DNA from: Saccharopolyspora shandongensis
GTDB lineage: Bacteria > Actinomycetota > Actinomycetes > Mycobacteriales > Pseudonocardiaceae
Assembly (NCBI RefSeq): GCF_900106995.1
Contig: NZ_FNOK01000074.1
Span: 1-41,444 of the forward strand
Direction of reading: 5' to 3'
Length of the DNA: 41,444 nucleotides
The stretch's first letter is position 1, and the number at the start of each line of letters is the position of its first letter. Shown here piece after piece: positions 32,667 to 40,331 of this stretch. Below the pieces are notes generated by a model. That model saw nothing but the letters and a program-made list of their open reading frames with translations, had not been told where the DNA came from and made no database searches. The position numbers and the translations under genes were made by a program.

Positions 32667-33245
32667 GTGGAACAGGTGGTTTTGCTCGACGAATCCGGCA
32701 ACGCGATCGGAGTCGAGGACAAGGCGACCGTTCACCATCGCCGAACGCCGCTGCACCTGGCCTTCTCCTGCTACGTGTTCAACGACCGCGGCGAGTTCCT
32801 GCTGACGCAGCGGGCGCACCACAAGCGCACCTTCCCGAGCGTGTGGACGAACACCTGCTGCGGTCACCCGGCGCCCGCGGAGGACATGAAGGCCGCGATC
32901 ACCCGGCGACTCGGGGAAGAACTCGGGCTCACCGTGCACGGCCTGGAGCTCGTGCTGCCCGGCTTCCAGTACCACGCCACGATGCCCAACGGCGTGGTGG
33001 AGAACGAGAAGTGCCCGGTGTTCGTCGCCTTCACCGGCAGCACGCCGGAGCCGAATCCGGACGAGGTCGCCGAAACCCGCTGGGTGGACTGGGCGGAGTT
33101 CAGCTCTGCGGTGCTCGCCGGCGAGTCCGAGGTGTCGCCGTGGTGCTCGCTGCAGGTCCGCCAGCTGACCGAGCTGGGCCCGGAACCGGCCCGCTGGCCC
33201 AAGGGTTCGCCGGCGGGCCTGCCGCCCGCCGCCCACGTGAGCTGA
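32667..33245 (+). CDS. idi: Isopentenyl-diphosphate delta-isomerase, type I
   Basis: This is a Nudix-fold isomerase of 192 aa that interconverts isopentenyl and dimethylallyl diphosphate for isoprenoid synthesis. The catalytic Cys is in W-T-N-T-C-C-G-H-P (about residue 67), and the metal-binding Glu region V-E-N-E-K-C-P-V-F follows. T-P-L-H-L-A-F-S-C-Y-V-F is typical of the N-terminal part. The GTG at 32667 is chosen because AGGAGG lies 7 nt before it; in-frame Met codons at 32613 and 32646 lie before or at the ribosome site. It is a single-gene unit that ends at a hairpin. Confidence 0.95.
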   Translation: MEQVVLLDESGNAIGVEDKATVHHRRTPLHLAFSCYVFNDRGEFLLTQRAHHKRTFPSVWTNTCCGHPAPAEDMKAAITRRLGEELGLTVHGLELVLPGFQYHATMPNGVVENEKCPVFVAFTGSTPEPNPDEVAETRWVDWAEFSSAVLAGESEVSPWCSLQVRQLTELGPEPARWPKGSPAGLPPAAHVS

Positions 33246-33263
33246 CCCGCATTGCGGACAAAT

Positions 33264-33297
33264 CCCCCACTCCGGTTAACCTGACCGGAGATGGGGG
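33264..33297. terminator. Hairpin between convergent idi and ACT-GNAT genes
   Basis: CCCCCA-C-TCCGGT pairs with ACCGGA-GA-TGGGGG across a seven-base loop. It lies 18 bp after the idi stop and 11 bp before the stop of the convergent gene. Confidence 0.75.
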
Positions 33298-33308
33298 TAG
33301 GTCCATGT

Positions 33309-34571
33309 TCAACCTGTGGCCGTCGCCTTCGGCCGCAGCTCCCGCGACCAGCTCCACTCGCCCGGTTCCGGCGCTCCGATCAGCTTCAGGCCGGCGCCGC
33401 GCAGCGTTCGCGCGATCGCGGTGTTGTCGACGTGGGTCTGCGCGGTGAGCGTGCCGATCCCGAGTTCCCCGGCCTGCTCGACCAGCTTCCGCGCCAGTGC
33501 CGTGCCGACGCCCTGCCGCTGCCAGTCGTCCCGGACCAGCAGCGCCAGCTCGCCGGAATCGCCGTCGTACATCAGGTTTCCCATGCCGATCACCTCGCCG
33601 TCCGGCGCCAGCGCCAGCAGCGACCGGCCCAGCGCAGGGGTCAGCAGGCGCAGCAGGCCGCGCTCCCCCTGCCCCGGTCCGGGGCTGAAGTAGCGCCGGT
33701 AGCGGGCCGCACTGGAACACCTCGCGTGGAACGCCGAAACCAGTTCCACGTCCGACCGGTCCGCCGGCCGGATCGCCAGTTCCGCCCCGCTCGCGGCGCG
33801 CGCGACGTCCGGCACCGGCCGCACCCGCGCCCGGCAGCTCGCGGCCAGCTCGACCATCGCCCGCGCCCGCGCGAACTCCGCCGGGGTGAACGCCCCGCCC
33901 GGCCGCTCCAGCACCAGGACCCCGCCGCCCGGATCCGCCAGTCGCATCTCGCCGCCGGCGGGCGAACCGGCCTCCTCCTGCCACCGGACCGCCACCTGCC
34001 CGAGCAGCCTGCGCAGCGCCCGGACCAGGTCGGTGCGGTCGTTGACCAGGTCGATCGCCAGGTTCGCGGTCCGCGTCGGCACGTCGTCGAGCTCGCGCAC
34101 GTCCGCCCGCACCGCGGTCACGTCCTGGCCACCGGCGGCCTCGACGGCGGCGACCAGTTCCCGGCCGCTCACCCGCGACGGCACGTGCAGCAGCACCTCG
34201 TCGACCACCCCGCAGGCGACGGGATGGACCTGCATGGTCCGGATGTCCGCGCCGAGCGCGGCCAGGGCACCGGCCAGGTGCGCCAGCCGGCCCGGCGTGT
34301 CGGTCACCGACGCGCGCAGCCGCCACAGCGTCTGCTGCACGCTCACCACATCCGGAACCCGCACCTCGGGAACGGCGGGCACCTGCCGCCGACGCCACCA
34401 CCACCGCCCAGCGGCCGCCACCAGCAGGACGGCTCCGATGGACAGCAGCGCCAGCGGCCCGCGGCCCTGCGCACCGGTCGCGAACAGGTTCGCCACCCCC
34501 GCCGCCAGGAACAGCGCGGCCAGCTCGATGAGTTCGCGGGTCCAGTCCCCGCGATGCTGCCGGGAAGTCAT
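33309..34571 (-). CDS. Membrane-anchored ACT-domain GNAT acetyltransferase
   Basis: This is a 420-aa protein with an unusual order. Two membrane helices (about residues 15-32 and 38-56) end at W-W-W-R-R-R. An ACT domain follows (about residues 80-155: L-R-A-S-V-T-D-T-P-G-R-L-A-H-L-A), then a diverged middle segment and a C-terminal GNAT domain (about residues 265-410, with acetyl-CoA loop D-W-Q-R-Q-G-V-G-T-A-L). Soluble ACT-GNAT lysine acetyltransferases whose activity depends on amino acids are known from actinomycetes. This version would place the sensor at the membrane. Target and ligand are unknown. ATG 34571 is the first Met. Confidence 0.85.
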   Translation of the reverse strand: MTSRQHRGDWTRELIELAALFLAAGVANLFATGAQGRGPLALLSIGAVLLVAAAGRWWWRRRQVPAVPEVRVPDVVSVQQTLWRLRASVTDTPGRLAHLAGALAALGADIRTMQVHPVACGVVDEVLLHVPSRVSGRELVAAVEAAGGQDVTAVRADVRELDDVPTRTANLAIDLVNDRTDLVRALRRLLGQVAVRWQEEAGSPAGGEMRLADPGGGVLVLERPGGAFTPAEFARARAMVELAASCRARVRPVPDVARAASGAELAIRPADRSDVELVSAFHARCSSAARYRRYFSPGPGQGERGLLRLLTPALGRSLLALAPDGEVIGMGNLMYDGDSGELALLVRDDWQRQGVGTALARKLVEQAGELGIGTLTAQTHVDNTAIARTLRGAGLKLIGAPEPGEWSWSRELRPKATATG

Positions 34572-34626
34572 GCCACCATGCTTCCCTCGCCGTATTGCAG
34601 GCGCTTGACCTGGGATGACGGCGCGG

Positions 34627-35805
34627 TTAACGAACCGATGTCACATCGTTTCGCACCAGCTCGCCGCCCTGCATGATCAGCAGCAGCCGGCGCTCGGGGT
34701 CGGTGAGCACGCCGATGTCCTCCAGCGGGTTGCCGTCGACGACCAGCAGGTCGGCGACGGCGCCCGGCACGATCTCGCCGATCTGGCCGACCATCCCGGC
34801 GATCTCGGCGCCGGTGATCGTGGCCGCGCGGACGATCTCCGCGGGCCGCTGCACCTGGGCGCGCAGGCTGAACTCGGCGAGCTGGTAGGAATGCAGCTCA
34901 CCGTGCAGATCGGTGCCGTACCCGATCTTCAGCCCGGCCCGGTCGGCCAGCTCCAGAGCGTGCAGGCCCGCGTCGATCACGTCGTGCAGCTTCCGCCGGT
35001 TCTCCGCAGGCAACGCGCGCGGCGCGTCGTCCCGCGTCAGCGCGTGGTAGGTGGCCAGCGTCGGCACGTAGAACGCTTGGTGCTGCTGGAAAAGCTCGAC
35101 GCTCGACTCGTCCATCAGGTTGCCGTGCTCGATGGTGCGCACGCCGCAGCGCAGCGCGCGGTTCACCGCCTCGGCCGTGTAGGCGTGCCCGGCCACGTAC
35201 CGGTGCGCCAGGTTCGCCTCGTCGACCGCCGCCCGGATCTCCGGCTCGGAATAGCCGAGGGCGTCGATCCGCATCGAGGACACCACGCCGCCGCTGACGG
35301 TCAGCTTGATGTGGTGCGCGCCGAGCGCCATCTGCTCGCGGATCGCCCGCCGCAACTCGACCTCGCCGTCGCAGATCCGGGTCAGGCCGTGGCCGCCGGT
35401 CGGCGCGATGATCGGGCCGCCGAACAGCACGCGCGGCCCGCGGAACAGGCCCTCCGCCACGGCGCGGGCCACGCCGTGATCGGCGCCGCCCATGTCGCGA
35501 ACCGTGGTGAAGCCGCGCATCAGCATCTGGTCCAGCACCTGGCCCGCCCGCGCCGCGGCGTAGTACGGCGACCACGACTTCAGCTCGGCGAAGTCCGCGC
35601 TCGCCTGGGTGGCGTGGACGTGCGAGTCGATCAGGCCCGGCATGAGCACCCGCCCGCGCACGTCGATCTCCTCCGCCGCGCGCACCGGCTCGTCGGTGAC
35701 CTCGACGATCCGGCCGTCGGCGACCACCACCGACCTGTCCGGCAGCAACTCGCCGGCGCGGGGGTCCAGCACCGTCGCGTTGCGGAACACGATTCGCGAG
35801 TTCAC
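34627..35805 (-). CDS. Amidohydrolase, imidazolonepropionase/prolidase-like
   Basis: This is a cytoplasmic binuclear metal amidohydrolase of 392 aa. The expected ligands are present: H-V-H in L-I-D-S-H-V-H-A-T, the probable carboxylated Lys in H-H-I-K-L-T-V-S-G-G, His in A-G-H-A-Y-T and T-I-E-H-G-N-L, and Asp in G-Y-G-T-D-L-H. The pattern is that of the Xaa-Pro / Xaa-Arg dipeptidase and imidazolonepropionase-like group. The GTG at 35805 overlaps the MFS stop (GTGA), so the transporter gene is first and the enzyme second. The pair would import and hydrolyse one compound. Substrate unknown; MFS pairing argues against large peptides. Confidence 0.85.
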   Translation of the reverse strand: MNSRIVFRNATVLDPRAGELLPDRSVVVADGRIVEVTDEPVRAAEEIDVRGRVLMPGLIDSHVHATQASADFAELKSWSPYYAAARAGQVLDQMLMRGFTTVRDMGGADHGVARAVAEGLFRGPRVLFGGPIIAPTGGHGLTRICDGEVELRRAIREQMALGAHHIKLTVSGGVVSSMRIDALGYSEPEIRAAVDEANLAHRYVAGHAYTAEAVNRALRCGVRTIEHGNLMDESSVELFQQHQAFYVPTLATYHALTRDDAPRALPAENRRKLHDVIDAGLHALELADRAGLKIGYGTDLHGELHSYQLAEFSLRAQVQRPAEIVRAATITGAEIAGMVGQIGEIVPGAVADLLVVDGNPLEDIGVLTDPERRLLLIMQGGELVRNDVTSVR

Positions 35806-37223
35806 GCCTTGATCTCCGTCTCCTGTTGGCCGCGCGCTGCGGGCCCGGTCAATTCCTCCAACGTGCGGCCGCTGGTGCTGACGCCGAACACCAGCACGCC
35901 CAGCGCGCCGGCCACGAGCGCGCCGGTCACCATCGTGAAGACGCCGCCGAACCCGATCGACGCGTAGAGCACGCCGATGATGATCGGCGCGACGATGCCG
36001 CCGATGCGGCCGAACGCTGACGCCACGCCGGTGCCGGTCGCTCGCATTCGCGTCGGGTACACCTCCGGGGTGTAGGCGTACAGCGCCGCGTAGGTGCCGT
36101 TCATGAAGAACGACAGCAGCGCGCCGAAGATTAGGACCTGGGCGTCGGCGCTGCCCTGCGACAGCAGGAAGGCGGCGATCGCACCGCCGGTGAGGTAGCC
36201 GGCGATGGTGCGCTTGCGGTCCAGCCGCTCGCTCAGGTACGCGGCCGAGTAGTAGCCCGGCACCTGGGCGATGGTGATCAGCAGCGAGTAGGTGAAGCTC
36301 TTCGACATCGTCATGCCCTGCTGCACCAGCAGCGACGGGATCCAGGTGAAGAACCCGTAGTAGGCGAACGTGAGGCTGATCCACAGCAGCCACAGCACGG
36401 CGGTCCGCCGCGCCATCCCGCCCAGCCACAGCCCGGCGATGCGCGAGCCCGTGCCGCCCCGCTCCTCGACCCGCACCGGCTCCGGCGCGGCCTGCTCCTC
36501 GACCGGCGGCAGCGGCTTCCCGGTGGCCCGCTCGACCCGCTCCTCCAGTTGCGCGACGACGGTTTCGGCCTCGGTCAGGCGACCCTGATCGATGAGCCAG
36601 CGCGGCGATTCGGGCAGCGCGCGGCGCCACCACAGCAGCATCAGCAGCGGCGCGGCGGTGACCAGCTGCGCAACCCGCCAGCCGTCCGGGAACGCCGGGA
36701 CGAAGAAGGTGCCCAGCAGCGCCGCCGCGATGTAGCCGAGGGAGAAGAACCCGGCGATCGAGCCGACGAACAGGCCGCGGATCCGGCCGGGCACGAACTC
36801 CGACATGAACGCCGGGATGATCGCGGCCTCGGCGCCGACCCCGATCCCCGCGATCAGCCTGGCGACGAAGAAGAAACCCCAGCCCGGGGCGAAGGCCGCC
36901 GCGACGGTGGCGACGCAGTACACGGCGAGCGCGTACATCATGATCCGCCGCCGGCCGATCACGTCGCCGGCCAGCCCGGCCGACAGCGCGCCGATCATGA
37001 TCCCGATCAGCAGCGAACTGCCGAGCAGCCCGGTCTGCCACGGCGCGAGCCCCCACAGCGGCGTGACGGCCGGGAGCACGTAGGACACCAGCGAGCCGTC
37101 CATGCCGTCGAAGGCGATGCCCAGGCCGCCCATGAGCATCAGCCGGAAGTGCGGCCGGGAGACCGGAAGCCTTTCGAGACGGGCCAGCAGCGCGGGACCC
37201 GCAGCCGGGGAGTTGGTCGACAT
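35802..37223 (-). CDS. MFS transporter (sugar/aromatic-acid porter type)
   Basis: This is a 12-helix major facilitator of 473 aa. It has D-G-M-D at the end of helix 1, G-D-V-I-G-R-R-R in loop 2-3, P-E-S-P-R-W-L after helix 6, a long charged central loop (about residues 215-260), and a second half with E-V-Y-P-T-R-M-R-A-T-G. These features fit the sugar-porter/aromatic acid:H+ symporter branch. It starts at ATG 37223 after GGAGGTGCA and is followed directly by the amidohydrolase gene. The RpiR regulator gene diverges from it across 113 bp holding two repeat sites. Confidence 0.88.
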   Translation of the reverse strand: MSTNSPAAGPALLARLERLPVSRPHFRLMLMGGLGIAFDGMDGSLVSYVLPAVTPLWGLAPWQTGLLGSSLLIGIMIGALSAGLAGDVIGRRRIMMYALAVYCVATVAAAFAPGWGFFFVARLIAGIGVGAEAAIIPAFMSEFVPGRIRGLFVGSIAGFFSLGYIAAALLGTFFVPAFPDGWRVAQLVTAAPLLMLLWWRRALPESPRWLIDQGRLTEAETVVAQLEERVERATGKPLPPVEEQAAPEPVRVEERGGTGSRIAGLWLGGMARRTAVLWLLWISLTFAYYGFFTWIPSLLVQQGMTMSKSFTYSLLITIAQVPGYYSAAYLSERLDRKRTIAGYLTGGAIAAFLLSQGSADAQVLIFGALLSFFMNGTYAALYAYTPEVYPTRMRATGTGVASAFGRIGGIVAPIIIGVLYASIGFGGVFTMVTGALVAGALGVLVFGVSTSGRTLEELTGPAARGQQETEIKA

Positions 37224-37274
37224 TGCACCTCCTCCGGAGGTCCCCACCGGACCTCGATGCGTCGGAACCATATC

Positions 37275-37318
37275 TGCATGTTTATGTGCAAACAAGACTC
37301 AATGCATGATCTTGTGCA
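37275..37318. promoter_or_regulatory. Two TGCATG-N4-TGTGCA sites, RpiR operator candidates
   Basis: TGCATGTTTATGTGCA (37275-37290) and TGCATGATCTTGTGCA (37303-37318) match at 13 of 16 positions, 28 bp apart centre to centre. Each has TGCA at both ends. They lie in the divergent spacer between the MFS/amidohydrolase operon and the RpiR gene, the usual place for autoregulated operators. The spacer is AT-rich compared with its surroundings. Confidence 0.6.
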
Positions 37319-37336
37319 TCAGGGCAGAATGGGGCC

Positions 37337-38197
37337 ATGACCGGTGAAGGTGCCAACGTCGCGCAGTGGCTCGACGAGCTGATCTCGGAAACGCGCCTGG
37401 GCCCCAAGGCGGCACGAGTCCGCGACGTGCTCGCCACGCAGCCGACGTACTGCTCCTACGCCACCGCCGCCGAAGTCGCCGACCGAGCCGAGGTCAACGG
37501 CGCCACGGTCGTCCGCTTCGCGCAGGCGCTCGGCTACCCGGGATGGCCACAACTCCAGGCGGACCTGCGCGGCATCTACCTCGCGCACCGCTACGAGCAG
37601 CCGGCCTCGCCCGGCGACGGGAGCATGCTGGCGTCGGTGTTCGCCCGCGACGCCGAGAACCTCAGGTCCCTGGAGCACTCCTTCGACTACACCGCGGCCC
37701 GCGCCGTCGTCGCGGCCATCCGCGCAGCGCGGCGAACGCTGGTCGTCGCCTCCGGAACCCACGGCGTCGCCGCGTCCGCGTTCGCGTTGCTGGCGGCCAG
37801 CCGCGGCCTGCCCATCGCCCACGAGGACCGCGGCGGGCCCCACCTCGCCAACGCCCTCGCCGCCCTCGACGGCCAGGACTGCCTGGTGGCGTGGAGCTTC
37901 TGGCAGCACTACCGGGAAACCGTCGACGCGATCCACCTGGCGCGCACCGCCGGGGCCACGACGTGCGTCATCACCGACACCGTCCAGTCCCCCGCCGCGA
38001 ACGCGGCCGACCACGTGCTCGTCATCCCAACCGAAGGAATCGCGAACCTCCAGTCCATGACCGCGGCCACCAGCGTCGCCTACGCGCTGGTGGCGGAACT
38101 GGCCGCCGGCGCCCCCGAAAGCAGCCGGGAAGCCGCCCAGCGGGTCGACACCGTCTGGCGCGGACTGCGGCTGTTCGCCGAAGAATCAAGGCAGTGA
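37337..38197 (+). CDS. MurR/RpiR-family regulator (HTH + SIS)
   Basis: This is a 286-aa regulator. The N-terminal HTH_6 domain (about residues 1-75) includes A-D-R-A-E-V-N-G-A-T-V-V-R-F-A-Q-A-L-G-Y-P-G-W. The SIS domain (about residues 120-250) includes T-L-V-V-A-S-G-T-H-G-V-A-A-S-A. SIS domains usually bind phosphosugars. It diverges from the MFS/amidohydrolase operon and probably controls it through the paired sites at 37275-37318. ATG 37337 has only a weak ribosome site (GGGGCC). Confidence 0.9.
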   Translation: MTGEGANVAQWLDELISETRLGPKAARVRDVLATQPTYCSYATAAEVADRAEVNGATVVRFAQALGYPGWPQLQADLRGIYLAHRYEQPASPGDGSMLASVFARDAENLRSLEHSFDYTAARAVVAAIRAARRTLVVASGTHGVAASAFALLAASRGLPIAHEDRGGPHLANALAALDGQDCLVAWSFWQHYRETVDAIHLARTAGATTCVITDTVQSPAANAADHVLVIPTEGIANLQSMTAATSVAYALVAELAAGAPESSREAAQRVDTVWRGLRLFAEESRQ

Positions 38198-38253
38198 GCG
38201 CAAGAACAAGTGTTGATCGCCGCGTAACGGAGCAAAAAGGATCGTCGTCGCAA

Positions 38254-38282
38254 TTGACTCGCGGGTGACGGATTCATAGAGT
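38254..38282 (+). promoter_or_regulatory. Predicted promoter of the M14 carboxypeptidase gene
   Basis: TTGACT (38254-38259), a 17-nt spacer and TAGAGT (38277-38282) form a good vegetative-type promoter. Transcription would start near 38289, leaving a 165-nt leader if translation begins at 38454. Confidence 0.55.
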
Positions 38283-38453
38283 GCCGAGCTGTGATCGCGG
38301 ACAGCGGCCGAACCGCCTGACGCACACCACCCGATGTCCACACCGGACGCGCCTCCAGCGCCCGGCCCTCCCTCCCCTCGGACGACGTGCCCGGGCCCTG
38401 GCGTCCCCGGGCCGCCGGAACAGATTGCAACTCGCGAACGGAGCCGTGCAACT

Positions 38454-39683
38454 GTGTTTCGAATTCCGCGCTGGCGAACCACGATGGCGCTCGCCGCAGC
38501 AACCTCCATGGCCCTCATCGGCATCGCCGCACCCGCGAACTCGGCCCCACCGGAAGGCCCCGGGCAGGGCTCCTGCAAGACGTTCGACGACCCGCAGTGG
38601 AACGGCTGGACCGATCACGCCGAACTCGGAAGGACGCTGCGCAGCATCGAGAGCAGCTCGAAGGGGCGCGTGGCGGTGCGGCAGATCGGCACCACCAAGC
38701 AGGGCCGCGAGCTGTGGTCGGCGCGCGTGGGCACGGGCAAACGCGTCCTGATGGTGCAGAGCGCCATCCACGGCAACGAACGCACCGGAACCGAAGCGCT
38801 GATCGGCATCCTGCGCGACCTCGGCACGAGCAACGACGCGGCAACTCAGCAACTGCTGTCGTCCGTCACGCTGGTGGCGCTGCCGATGGTCAACCCAGAC
38901 GGCGGAGAGCTCAACCGGCGCATGAACGTCGTGCCCTGGGACCAGGTCGTCACCGACTACCCGCAGCTCGCGGGCGCACCGCGCGCCTGGTACCACGGCC
39001 TCAACGGCGACGGGATCGACCTGCCCGGCTTCGACCTGAACCGGGACTTCAACCCGCGCCTCGACTACGTGCCGCAGCCCGGCGACCTGCCCGGCCAGCA
39101 GGCCGGCGCCGGCTTCTTCCTCTCGCCGGAATCGCGGGCCATCCGGGACACCTACGTGGCCCTGCGTGACGAGTTCGGCGCGGTCGACGCCGTGGTCGAC
39201 CTGCACCACATGGGCCCGTGCGAGCGGACCACCGGCGGACCCCAGGACGGGAAGCTCATCTCCGTATCGCTGGACTACCCGCCCCTGGGCGTCAACGACG
39301 GCGCCGCCTACCAGGCCGAGTACCCGCTGCTCGACCAGGACAAGTCCCGGCGCTACGCGCTCGCCGTGGCCCGCGGTATCCAGAGCTCGTACGGGTCCCA
39401 GTCGCCGCTGGCCGGCGTGGGCCGGTACTTCCACCCCGACGCCCGGGAATACGCGGGGCAGGGCCGGTCCGCCTTCGCCCTGAACGGGTCCGCGACCGTG
39501 CTGTTCGAGGTCCGCGGGCAGCAGGACGACCTCGGGCAGAAGCAGCACGGGATGCTGATCCAGTCCGTTCGCACCGGGGTCGAGTCGCTGATCGGCGCCA
39601 TGGCCTCCGGGGAGGTCGACCGGCTCAACGGCGGGGAGTTCTTCGGATTGCCGGATTATGGCTGGGAGTCCAGTTCCGACTGA
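38454..39683 (+). CDS. Secreted M14-family zinc carboxypeptidase
   Basis: This is a metallocarboxypeptidase-family protein of 409 aa. Zinc ligands H and E are in A-I-H-G-N-E-R-T-G-T-E, the third ligand His is in V-V-D-L-H-H-M-G, and the general-base Glu is probably in V-L-F-E-V-R-G. F-D-L-N-R-D-F supplies substrate-binding Asn/Arg. A signal peptide follows V-F-R-I-P-R-W-R and ends near A-P-A-N-S-A. The start is uncertain. GTG 38454 after ACGGAG gives a normal secretory N-terminus. An ATG at 38334 would add 40 Pro-rich residues and lacks a ribosome site. It would trim peptides or cell-wall material outside the cell. It ends at a strong terminator. Confidence 0.88.
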   Translation: MFRIPRWRTTMALAAATSMALIGIAAPANSAPPEGPGQGSCKTFDDPQWNGWTDHAELGRTLRSIESSSKGRVAVRQIGTTKQGRELWSARVGTGKRVLMVQSAIHGNERTGTEALIGILRDLGTSNDAATQQLLSSVTLVALPMVNPDGGELNRRMNVVPWDQVVTDYPQLAGAPRAWYHGLNGDGIDLPGFDLNRDFNPRLDYVPQPGDLPGQQAGAGFFLSPESRAIRDTYVALRDEFGAVDAVVDLHHMGPCERTTGGPQDGKLISVSLDYPPLGVNDGAAYQAEYPLLDQDKSRRYALAVARGIQSSYGSQSPLAGVGRYFHPDAREYAGQGRSAFALNGSATVLFEVRGQQDDLGQKQHGMLIQSVRTGVESLIGAMASGEVDRLNGGEFFGLPDYGWESSSD

Positions 39684-39692
39684 TCGTCTCGG

Positions 39693-39728
39693 ACCCCGGG
39701 TCTCTGGTGAGGCCCGGGGTTTCTTTTT
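39693..39728 (+). terminator. Intrinsic terminator of the M14 gene
   Basis: ACCCCGGG (39693-39700) pairs with CCCGGGGT (39713-39720) and is followed by TTCTTTTT. It is the only hairpin in the window with a clear T-tract, 10 nt after the stop. Confidence 0.88.
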
Positions 39729-40298
39729 GGGGCTTGGGTTTTTGGGTATTTGTCCCGGGGTTTTGTTGTTCGTGGGGCGGTTTTTTGTTTTTGCTGGAGT
39801 GTTGCTTGGGTTGGGGCTTTTTGGGGGTTCCGCATCTTTTGGGGCCATCCCCGCGATCAGTGGAGGGTGGGGGCTGCGTTCCGGAGGTCAAGCCCGGCCT
39901 GGCGGCCGCCCCTTCGGGGGTGAACGGCTTGACATCCGGAACGCAGCCCCGGTTCGGCTTTGTATCGCGGGGATGGCCCGGAGTGGGCTGGCTCGTTCGC
40001 GGCTTGCGCTGCCGGACGGGTTTTTCGGAGCGGCTGGGGCTGATGGGGGTTCCGTTTCGGGTTGATCCGTTGGCGGGTTTCGTTCTTGGTCTCCTTTTCG
40101 CTTGCCGTGCAACCGGTTTTCACTCTCGTCCTGTGCTGTGATCGCATCCGTTGGGCATGTCTCCAACTCCCCTGGCAGCTGGCCGTTTGACTGTGGATGG
40201 GGTCGCCTTCGGCGTGTCGTGACCCTTTTCCTTGACATGGGGCGATATTTGCAGCCTTGGCCGTGGGTTTCACCTGATCAAGCGACCAAAAAAACGTG
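39729..40298. other. GT-skewed non-coding spacer
   Basis: This spacer of about 570 bp has no credible gene. From 39729 to about 39840 the plus strand is nearly all G and T (runs of TTTTTGGGG and GGTTTTGTTG type), with very few A or C. A long nested hairpin occupies 39842-39979. G/T richness continues less strongly to about 40090. The last 200 bp return to normal composition and lead to the LexA-like box. Frames through this region give low-complexity Gly/Phe/Leu peptides. Confidence 0.7.
39842..39979. repeat. 138-bp nested inverted repeat
   Basis: The outer arms GGGCCATCCCCGCGAT (39842-39857) and their exact complement (39964-39979) enclose inner 16-bp perfect arms (39870-39885 with 39935-39950). 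These continue, after one mismatch, into an 8-bp stem (39887-39894 with 39926-39933). A CCCC-TTC-GGGG loop lies near the centre. The two internal loops are 12 and 13 nt. It could fold as a cruciform or as a highly structured RNA. Confidence 0.85.
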
Positions 40299-40312
40299 CG
40301 AACACAAGTTCG
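40299..40312. promoter_or_regulatory. LexA (SOS) box candidate
   Basis: CGAAC-ACAA-GTTCG is a perfect match to the actinobacterial/Gram-positive SOS box CGAAC-N4-GTTCG. It ends 19 bp before the start codon of the DUF222-HNH gene. Confidence 0.75.
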
Positions 40313-40331
40313 AGTGCGAGACAATGGAGGC

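Noticed and set aside
40232..40260. TTGACA at 40232 as the promoter of the DUF222-HNH gene
   Set aside because: No acceptable -10 box lies 16-19 nt downstream, so it is not reported as a promoter.
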